DNA of 64,000 bases from Microstegium vimineum (lineage: Eukaryota > Streptophyta > Magnoliopsida > Poales > Poaceae): positions 17,939,937 through 18,003,936 of the forward strand of contig CM039130.1 of NCBI GenBank assembly GCA_022036555.1, written 5' to 3'. The first letter of the stretch is position 1, and each line of letters opens with the position of its first letter. Under the pieces are notes generated by a model. That model made no database searches, was not told the origin of the DNA, and saw only the letters and a list, made by a program, of their open reading frames with translations. Shown here in pieces: positions 56,813 to 64,000 of this stretch. The translations under genes and the position numbers were made by a program.

Positions 56813-58850
56813 GTGAGCTCTTTTACCTCCCGATCCTCATGCTCCGTTGGTTTATCCGGTTGGTTAGTTGGCTACATGAATGTTTGTGGCACTGTTGGTC
56901 TCGAACGACTTGCTACATGAATGATCGTGTCACTATTTTGGTCTAATGAATGAAAAGACGTGCCTCAACAAGTGGGGAATTACTATCTTTTCAGAATGTC
57001 TGAAGAAGTTTTGCTTTTCCTTAGGTAGATTCGACGTGAAGAATCTGCCAAGGATGGGGCTCCATTTCCCCTTTTCCACTAAAGCTAGGAACATCGATTA
57101 AAAGATATATTTTCTATTAGCTCATGCATTTTTCCTTTTTTTGATCGATCAGAAAGGAGCCGACTCTGGTCAGCCTGTGCGTAGGGAATAGACCAACCAG
57201 GGTCAACATCAGCCTTATTTTTCCACTTTGTGTGGCCATATTAGCATCCTCCTTATAGCAACTCCAACAGGCTGGCTAAATGTATTCGTGAAGCCATTTA
57301 TAGCTATTGTGCTCTAAAAAATTACTCCAACAGCTTGTGTATACTGTTTTCTATTTTACCGAGTTGGCTATCCCATCATTCTCACTGGCCATATTTTCCT
57401 AACGAGTCTTGTTTGCTATATGTGTTTTCCAATTTAGCTTTTGTAGAACTCTATGTTTTAGATGAGCTTTCTATTTTATATAATGACCAAATCTCATAAT
57501 TTAGCATCTAATTTTACCGAGTCTCTTGGAGTTGCTCTAAACATGGGAATAACATTTACTAAAAAGATTGCACTCTGCCTTTTCCACAAAGGTTTTCCCA
57601 TTTTATGTACTTTTTTGCCGGAATTTGTGTGGTGTCTCTATGACTGTAAATGTAAGATGAAGATTAGTTGTTTCTGAGGAGGCTCAATGAGTTTACCACG
57701 ATCGAATGATTACTCCAGCATTGTAAAAGACTAATAATCATATAGTTGCGAAAAAAACCAGACAGATGAGTGCCCTAACAATCATTATATCATTGGTCCA
57801 CAACAACTTTTCAGAATACCACTAACCTATCTAGTTAAATTGTCCTGTTACTGTTGCTGTTTTTAACACCATCGTTGGTACGACCTAGCAACCTCAGAGA
57901 GTAGGAGTGGGAGACAGAGGGGCGACGCTTGAAGATGCGTCGACGAACTGGCGGCGCCGTGGGTCGGCGCAGGGGCTCTGGCCGTAGACGACAATAAGAT
58001 GACAGGGAACGGTGGCTGGGTGCCCAAGGGAGACAATGCGTCTCAATCCCAGGCTAAAAACCCGATTCTCAATCACGTTCAATACTTATATAGTTCTTGC
58101 TAACTAACTTCTATCTTAAAGGAAATATTACTAAAAAATGAATCAAGCTAAAGATCCTACAATCTAGGATCTGATAACCGACTAGAGTCTTTCTGTTGCC
58201 GTGGTGACCGCGTACTCAGCCACTCCTGCGTTCCCGACGTTCGTAGACCTGGCCGGTCATAACAATCGTACTCATCTATTGCAGCTCTCCTCATCTTTGT
58301 CCCAATTCTCAACCAAACAAAAAAAAAACTTGTGTGATATGAGTCATGTCCCCTCTAACCTATTATTGTTGGTATTGCCCATTATTGGAATTGCCAATAG
58401 GATGAATACAGGAATGATGGTAAATAAGCAGCTGGGCGATAGTTAGTTATCATAATCCACACAAGAAGCCAATATTCTACTGTCTCCAGGGGAGCAGTTG
58501 CAGCATTGTAATGTTGGATGCTTAAGAGCTGTAAAGCTTATTAGATGGCTCCATCCTTCCTCAGTATTGTTGATGGTGCATTCAAATTAGAGGAACCTAG
58601 AGATCAGTGGTAGCATTGATGCTCAGGGGAACTGCAAAGATATGTTTTCTTGCTTAACATCATGTGGTTTGAGACATCCTGCCCACATTCACTAGTCACC
58701 AATGTACCAACATTTCCACTAAAGGACATTACTTATTAGTTTTTGAAATTTGGTTGTGAATCTGACAAAATGACAGCTTGAATTAGCTTGAACATATTCA
58801 TATTGATTTCTGCATGAAGCAACTCACTACAATTTAATGTTTAATTGCAG
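56813..58850 (+). other. Intron 1 of quinolinate synthase (2038 bp)
   Basis: GTGAGC donor at 56813 and TTAATTGCAG acceptor at 58841-58850, phase 0. It contains a MITE-like element (57257-57536) and a GC-rich patch (57890-58030) of unknown origin. No other gene is seen. Confidence 0.85.
57257..57536. mobile_element. MITE-like element in intron 1
   Basis: Inverted ends AGCAACTCCAA (57257) and TTGGAGTTGCT (ending 57536) enclose 280 bp of AT-rich sequence. Similar GCAACTCCAACAG ends are common in small grass DNA transposons. No clear target duplication was identified, so the superfamily is left open. Confidence 0.55.
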
Positions 58851-59135
58851 GCGATGTTTTTATCTCCTGACGAGTCCAAGATTTCAGGCCTTGCGAATAC
58901 TCTTAAAGAGAAAAAAATTGGGGTTGTTGCACACTTTTATATGGATCCTGAGGTGCAAGGCATACTTACTGCTGCAAAGAAGCAGTGGCCCCATATCCAA
59001 ATATCTGACTCCTTGATTATGGCAGATAGTGCGGTTAAAATGGCTAAAGCAGGATGTGAGTATATTACAGTTCTAGGTGTTGACTTCATGTCAGAAAATG
59101 TTCGGGCAATACTTGATCAAGCAGGATTTAATAAG
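58851..59135 (+). CDS. QS: Quinolinate synthase exon 2: start of the NadA domain
   Basis: 95 codons, phase 0 on both sides, between TTAATTGCAG and AAG before GTATTG. It opens the NadA domain with VVAHFYMDPEVQG (the His-containing substrate-binding motif, residues about 268-280 of the protein). SDSLIMADSAVKMA and ITVLGVDFMSENVRAIL follow, corresponding to the conserved DS...A and G..FM.E motifs of NadA. The ATG near the exon start is internal and is not a start codon. Confidence 0.93.
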
Positions 59136-59875
59136 GTATTGTTTTAGTTAGTGTTTCCAGAAGTCTAATTGTCATGTCATTTGTCACTAAGAGCATACTG
59201 TGAGAATCAAGCTAACAAGAGTAGGTATATATACACTTATATCATGTTACTATGCTAGTGAAATAGTGAAGTAACATCATTTGGGAACCTTGCTATGACC
59301 TTATTCTCTTTCTAGTTCAGGCTCCAATTTTATACACTAGTCTTTTTTTTCTCGAACACGCAGGAGAGCTGTGTATCTTTGTATTAAGAAGAGAAAAGGG
59401 GCAAGAGCCCTTACAGCAAACACCCACACACTTAAGCTGTTAAGCGTTTAAGCTTTTAAGCTTTTAGACATACACACGCACCACTTTCTAAGTAACAGAC
59501 CAAATACACCTCCACACTAGTCTGGAGTGGCAGTTTGGATGAATACCAAAACGATCCTAATCAGATCCTGTTTATCTGTTGTGTTAGCATGTATATCATT
59601 TGCGGACTAGCACTTTCTGAACTTTGAGCTTACCGTGGATGTGATTATACAAAATACAGAGAAAGTTGTAGTAAAAGAAGTTTTTTAACCATAATCAGAC
59701 TATCAAAGCAGAACAATTGACGGACTGTTGCCATACTTGCATTGGTTAAGGTAATAAGTGATATCATGGTTATATGATGTTTAAATAAGTCTGACCAAAA
59801 TAGTAGTCAACTTCAGCATATCATGAATGTCATTCTTTGTTGTTTTAACGTGGATATATATCACCCACAACCTAA

Positions 59876-60054
59876 GGGCATGCTTGGATACCGTGGGCTA
59901 ATTGTTAGCTAGCTAATTTTAGCTCAAATTAGCTGTAGTGCATCCAAACAAGAGGGCTAATAGGTGGAATTTTTTAGCCAAGTCAACAATTGTTAGCCAA
60001 CTAGCTAGTTAACTAGCCCAACTAGTAACTAGCCATGTGTATCCAAACATGCCC
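59876..60054. mobile_element. MITE in intron 2 (179 bp)
   Basis: Terminal inverted repeats GGGCATGCTTGGATAC (59876-59891) and the complement of GTATCCAAACATGCCC (60039-60054) match at 15 of 16 bases. Flanks are TAA and TTA, which could mean a Tourist-like element with a palindromic flank, but identical duplications are not seen. The interior is rich in AGCTAGCTAA repeats and is likely to fold. Confidence 0.72.
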
Positions 60055-60059
60055 TTATG

Positions 60060-60752
60060 ATGTGTTTGTTTGAGGGCAAAGTTGATGGGTTTGGCCATCC
60101 ATGGATTTTAGATGGGCTTAACCTGTCTGTTTGGTTTGATGGATGGGGCGAGCTATTTTTTGTTTGGTCTGATGGATGAGAGTGGATGGAATGACAATAG
60201 TTGACTAATTATATATATTATTTAATAATAACAACTAATTATACACTAACTAATTTTTTCATGATAATCACTAATTAAAGATAAAATATGTTAACTAGCA
60301 CTTCTAATACCTTAATTGACACACAAAACATGCACTAATCAACATATTAGCACTTATCAAAACTAATCTTGTCATCATAATTATGCACTAATCAAGGAGT
60401 GTATTTAATTCTCTCTTAACACTAGTACTACTGCATTGATGTACACGTGTCTAGAGAGCACGGCTTGTATTATGGGACTTGAATAAAAAGTGGTTACACC
60501 TTATACATTAGAACGAAGGGAGTAATTAATAATATAATATAATAATAATCCTTTATTTGGTTATAGATGACAAAGATTAGAAAATATGGATGAGCTCATC
60601 TGTCAGTTTTTTGGTGGCCACTGTATCTGGCATCTAGTAGGGATATTTCCTGTAGTCGATATCCATGTCCACCCAATCTATCAAACCAAACACCACCTAT
60701 CCATGGATGACCATCTCCCATCCATGGATATCGATCCAACCAAACACACCCC
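60060..60752. mobile_element. Candidate non-autonomous DNA transposon in intron 2
   Basis: The left end (TGTGTTTGTTTGAGG, with CCATCCATGGATTTTAGATG) is mirrored at the right end (TCCATGGATATCGATCCAAC, then CAAACACACC). This gives an imperfect inverted structure around AT-rich sequence. Boundaries are approximate and no duplication was identified. Confidence 0.45.
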
Positions 60753-60807
60753 AAATGGCTCCGTACTCCGCAACATACAGGCACTAATTCTTGGTGGATT
60801 TATGCAG

Positions 60808-61026
60808 GTTGTCGTTTATAGAATGTCCAGTGAACCGATTGGCTGTTCATTAGCAGATGCTGCTTCAAGTTTTGAATATACTCATTTTTTGAGGGAAGCT
60901 TCGAGATGTTATCCGTCTTTGCATGTTATTTACATTAATACATCGCTGGAAACAAAAGCTCATGCTCATGAACTTGTTCCTACAATAACTTGCACCTCTT
61001 CTAATGTTGTTCCAACTATATTACAG
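60808..61026 (+). CDS. QS: Quinolinate synthase exon 3
   Basis: 73 codons, phase 0, between TTTATGCAG and ACAG before GTACAT. It contains EPIGCSLADAA, the NadA motif with the first 4Fe-4S ligand cysteine (Cys350 of the protein), then VIYINTSLETKAHA and TITCTSSNVV, which match the YVNTSA..KA and (C/T)SSN substrate-binding motifs. No stop is present. Confidence 0.93.
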
Positions 61027-61125
61027 GTACATGTTTTTCTTCTGAGAATTATCTGAGTGGACATTTTATTTGTATTTTATTTTTCTTATCTTGTAATCAA
61101 GCTTTCTTAACTTTCTATGTTTTAG

Positions 61126-61305
61126 GCATTTGCCCAAATACCAGATCTTAATGTCTGGTATGGCCCTGATTCATATATGGGTGCGAACATAGCAGATTTA
61201 TTTCAGAGGATGGCTACAATGTCAGATGAAGAAATTGCAAAAATTCATCCAGACCATAACAGAAAGTCGATAAGTTCATTACTGCCACGTTTACACTATT
61301 ACCAG
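61126..61305 (+). CDS. QS: Quinolinate synthase exon 4 (last exon in window)
   Basis: 60 codons, phase 0, between TATGTTTTAG and CCAG before GTTGCG. It reads IPDLNVWYGPDSYMGANIAD, the NadA P(D)..LG.N motif region, then a plant-type insert. The other two Fe-S ligand cysteines and the C-terminus are not in the window. The coding seen so far is 470 codons without a break; plant family members run to roughly 700 residues. Confidence 0.92.
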
Positions 61306-61902
61306 GTTGCGTGATTTTGTTCCTCATCTGTGCTTTAGGAAGTTTATGCCCAGTCATTTTTATTCAAGTATGGATACTGTGATCTCAATTCGAATTAATT
61401 TTGCAGAGCTAAGCTTTCCATCTCATTTTCTTTATTTTTTATAAAAGCATATTTTGTTTCTCTATTTATCTTCCATTTTTATTTCTATAATTGTTCAAAT
61501 TTGCAAAGATCAGATTTCTTCACAAAACACCAGTTTATTGATTGATTTGTATATTTCTGAAAGAAGTGTTTCGGATATCTCTTGTTTATCTTTAATTTAT
61601 AACCAAACATTGATTGCTGTGTTTAATATCTATATACCTATTAAATACACCAATTGTATTCTTTGCTATATCCATCCAATAATGTGTCCCAAACCAAACC
61701 TTATGTAACTTCCCCATATTTTGTCAAGGGCGTCGGGGTTTAGGGAGGCAGGACCTCGGCTGTCATGACCGGCGTCACCTATAGGCGCCGGGGCCACATC
61801 AGTCGCTAGGCTGGGCCGGCGCATAGGGGCTAAACACCCAGGATTTTAACCTTTACATATTGTTGCTTTATTTCGTTATAAGAATAGGATCTTAATTGGT
61901 TG
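61306..61902 (+). other. Start of intron 4, no gene
   Basis: AT-rich intron sequence to about 61710. A GC-rich patch at 61720-61850 with GGCGCC-type inverted motifs (GGCGTCACCTATAGGCGCC) follows, probably an old insertion. No NadA exon is visible. Confidence 0.55.
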
Positions 61903-62354
61903 TGATAGGAGAGGATAAATACCTGTAGACAGATTTGAAATAAAGTAAGCCAGGCAAATATTGTGATCCCCTGCTCCCTCATGCTCACCTCCTCCTCACG
62001 CACGCCTAGGGCAACTGCTGCTGCTTCCCTGCTCAAGACACAGCGTCCCAGCGTCGACAACCTCGCCCCCGACCTCCAATTTGCTATCCCTACGCTTCTT
62101 CCAGCCGCGGTAGGAAGAATCCTATCAATCTGGTATCAGAGATGTCAGGTTCCGATGCGACCACTAAGGCCGACGCCAAGACCAATGCACTGCTGGTCCC
62201 GCTGGCTGTGGCACCAGCATCGCACAGGGCGCTGCCTCCCGCACTCGACGCCATCATGAAGGCCCTCTCCGAGCTTGCCCAGCAGCTGGCCAACCTCAAC
62301 GCTGGGCAGGCGCACCTTGCTGCGCAGTATTGGCCCCTCGATCTTCCCCACAGG
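61903..62354 (+). mobile_element. Copia fragment in intron 4: short LTR, PBS and gag start
   Basis: A candidate LTR, 61903-62127, has TGATAGG and CCTATCA termini. A tRNA-Met-type PBS (TGGTATCAGAG) follows at 62131, and a Gag-like ORF begins at 62142 (MSGSDATTKADAKTN). Gag is cut at 62354 by the next insertion. No partner LTR is in the window. Confidence 0.6.
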
Positions 62355-62873
62355 TGAGCAGCTACCTCACCAGCACCCACACAACACTATTGGCTGGAGG
62401 TAGAAGAGAGTGAGTGAGCACAGAGCACACACACTCAAGGAAAGTGCTGCTGCACTTCCCTGAATGCTGCTGCTGCTGCACGCTAGCGCTGCTGCTGTGA
62501 TCTGCACTCTTGAGAACAGAATACTCACATGCACAGCACACTCAAGTCTGCAGGTGTAGCAAACTGAACTGATAATTTCATTACGATGAATGCATATAGA
62601 TACACATAGGGGTAGGTTCAGTTTGTGTATGAACTGAAACCAGTGAAGGTGGGCTGCTGAGACTGCAGTCTAAGTCTACTGTCCTAGCTGCAGGATAAGC
62701 CTAGCCTACTTGTAGTCTAGTGTTCTCACTACAGCTTGGCTGCTGTTCAACTTTTGAAAGTTGGTCTGCAGTTTCAGACTTCTAGTCTAGTGTTCTCACC
62801 AAGCTGCAGCCTTGACTGAAAATGGACTGCACTTGCAGACTGCTGTGCAAGACCAGCAGCAGATTATTCAACA
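62355..62873 (-). repeat. LTR of the second intron-4 Copia element (519 bp)
   Basis: Plus-strand ends are TGAGCAGC and TTCAACA. It is rich in CTGCTG runs (62450-62500) and repeated TCTAGTCTAGTGTTCTCAC-type blocks (about 62715 and 62780). Confidence 0.65.
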
Positions 62874-62888
62874 ATTCTTCCCCTAATC

Positions 62889-63665
62889 TTGCTGCTCTTG
62901 CTTGATTTCCACCATTCCAATCTTGGTCCTCAGCTCCATGAACTGAAGACGGCCGAGTGGCTTGGTGAAGATGCCTGCGAGCTGTTGTCCGTATTCGACA
63001 AACTCCAGAACAATCTGTCCTCCATCAACACAATCACGGATGAAGTGAAAACGGGTGTCAATGTGCTTGCTCCGGTCTTGGAGGCTGGATTCTTTTCAAG
63101 GGCGATGGCTGGTTGATTGTCCACCATTAATGCCGGTGGGCGAGCCTTTCCCCGACAAGCTCGCCTAGGAGCCGGCGCAGCCAGACCACCTAGCATGCCG
63201 CTGTGGCTGTTGCTACGTACTCTGCCTCGCACGTAGATAGCGCCACGATCTTTTGCTTTAGTGACCGCCCCGACCAGGCCAAGGAAGACGACCGTCAATG
63301 TCGCCTGCTATGTCTGCGTCACTAAAAACCGTGAGCCGCAACCCACTTCCGCCGATCTTGGGGAAGACGACACACTGGTCCATCGTCCCCTTGACATAGC
63401 GCAGTAGCTGCTTCACCGCAACCCAGTGATCCTCTTGGGGATCCTCCATGAACCGACTGACATACCCGACCGTGAACGTGATGTCTGACCAAGTATTTGT
63501 CAGATACCGCAGCCCGCCGACGTTGCTCTGATAGGCGCACGGCTTGCAATCAACCATGCCGCCATGCTCCAGCAACTTCTCTGCGTAGGCATGCTGGCCT
63601 AGGGAGATGGAATCGCTCCCGTGCTTCACCTCAATGCCGAGGTAGTTGATAGCGACCCGCAGGGT
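62889..63665 (-). pseudogene. Copia RT/RNase H fragment, frameshifted
   Basis: Minus ORF 63258-63629 reads LGQHAYAEKLLEHGGMVDCK, YLTNTWSDITFTVGYVSRFM and VFSDADIAGDIDGR: late RT and the RNase H start. Minus ORF 62930-63298 and neighbouring frames give the RNase H C-terminus (DNQPAIAL and a GIFTKPLGR-like end). Several frameshifts show that it is dead. Confidence 0.75.
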
Positions 63666-64000
63666 TCGTAGTCCGATCTTTCGATGAGAGTTGGTGGATA
63701 ACTCGATTGGTGGATGGAGATGACGTTCACGGCTCGACTACAACTGTCCAAGGACGCTGCGCCTTAGCAACCGATACACCACCTCCGATGGCTACCGTGA
63801 TCTTGCGGCGCGACAACCAACCACTAGGTCTCCCGTCCTGCAAGCAATCGAAGAACCAGCAAGAACAAGATGAACAAGCACTCAATTGCAAGATGAATAT
63901 GAAGGTTTCAATCTGAGAACATAATATGGTGAGGTTCTGATGACAATCAGACGGACGGTTGATCCAACACACGCGCTGAAAGGCGGTAGCAATAGCTAAC
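63666..64000. other. Unassigned end of window
   Basis: No domain is recognised in the short ORFs on either strand. It may be the 5' part of the deleted Copia element or another insertion. Confidence 0.3.

Larger units (their letters stand above)
59136..60807 (+). other. Intron 2 of quinolinate synthase (1672 bp)
   Basis: GTATTG donor and TTTATGCAG acceptor, phase 0. It is loaded with small transposon-like sequences: a MITE at 59876-60054, a larger candidate at 60060-60752, and an unidentified CTCGAACACGCAGGAGAGC segment (about 59350) that looks like an old insertion. Confidence 0.85.
62355..64000 (-). mobile_element. Second Copia element in intron 4, minus strand, cut by window end
   Basis: The 3' LTR is 62355-62873 (minus termini TGTTGAATAATC and GCTGCTCA), with a minus-strand purine tract AGATTAGGGGAAGAA just outside. 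RNase H and RT fragments follow. RT coding stops making sense beyond about 63660, where the YVDD region is expected, so an internal deletion is likely. The rest, 63665-64000, is unassigned. Confidence 0.7.

Noticed and set aside
59340..59530. Poly-T followed by CTCGAACACGCAGGAGAGC, possible SINE or LINE tail
   Set aside because: No A/B box or target duplication could be found by eye; left as an unidentified insertion.
60586..61056. 156-aa plus ORF overlapping intron 2 and exon 3
   Set aside because: The true exon starts at 60808 after TTTATGCAG; the upstream part is transposon-like intron sequence.

Overview
This is a plant nuclear window, almost certainly from a grass (Poaceae). About 56 kb of nested transposable elements abuts one host gene at the right side. 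The grass assignment rests on a GC-rich, single-exon-1 style host gene, long Ty3/Gypsy LTRs of the Tat/Athila type, a Tekay-like long LTR, a SIRE/Maximus-like Copia element and Stowaway-like MITEs. No bacterial, organellar, tRNA, rRNA or CRISPR features were seen.

Layout. (1) 1-14277: a minus-strand Ty3/Gypsy element with gag, protease and an extra ORF but no RT or integrase. Its gag is split by a 3.06 kb solo LTR (6653-9713, target duplication CTCAC), and its right LTR is split by an inverted, shortened relative of that LTR. (2) 14440-19369: an LTR remnant fused to a truncated minus-strand Gypsy element (gag, protease, start of RT). (3) 19370-20477 plus 54220-55640: the two halves of an older minus-strand Gypsy LTR and its flank. 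(4) 20483-54214 lies between these halves: a minus-strand Gypsy element bounded by the duplication CATGG on both sides, 33.7 kb apart.

Inside element (4) is a plus-strand Grande/RIRE2-like Gypsy remnant (about 25850-53498) with an antisense extra ORF. Inside that remnant lie two further insertions. One is a solo LTR (30104-45313, duplication CAAGG), itself split by a 14 kb Copia element (30605-44612). The other is an En/Spm-CACTA transposon (45528-51940, duplication ATC). The order of insertion can be read from the sequence up to five levels deep.

Host gene. 56087-61305 carries the first four coding exons (470 codons, all phase 0) of plastid quinolinate synthase, a SufE-NadA fusion protein of de novo NAD synthesis. 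A Stowaway MITE ends 112 bp upstream of its ATG, and MITE-like elements sit in introns 1 and 2. Two further Copia pieces occupy intron 4, so the remaining exons are beyond the window or lost. All retroelement and transposon ORFs are broken. Several stops look like CAG-to-TAG changes, as expected from decay of methylated cytosines.

I see no new defence or regulatory system. The most notable non-routine items are the extra ORFs carried by the retroelements, the splice-donor architecture of the RT-less Gypsy elements, the coding minisatellite and the dense palindromic motif arrays.
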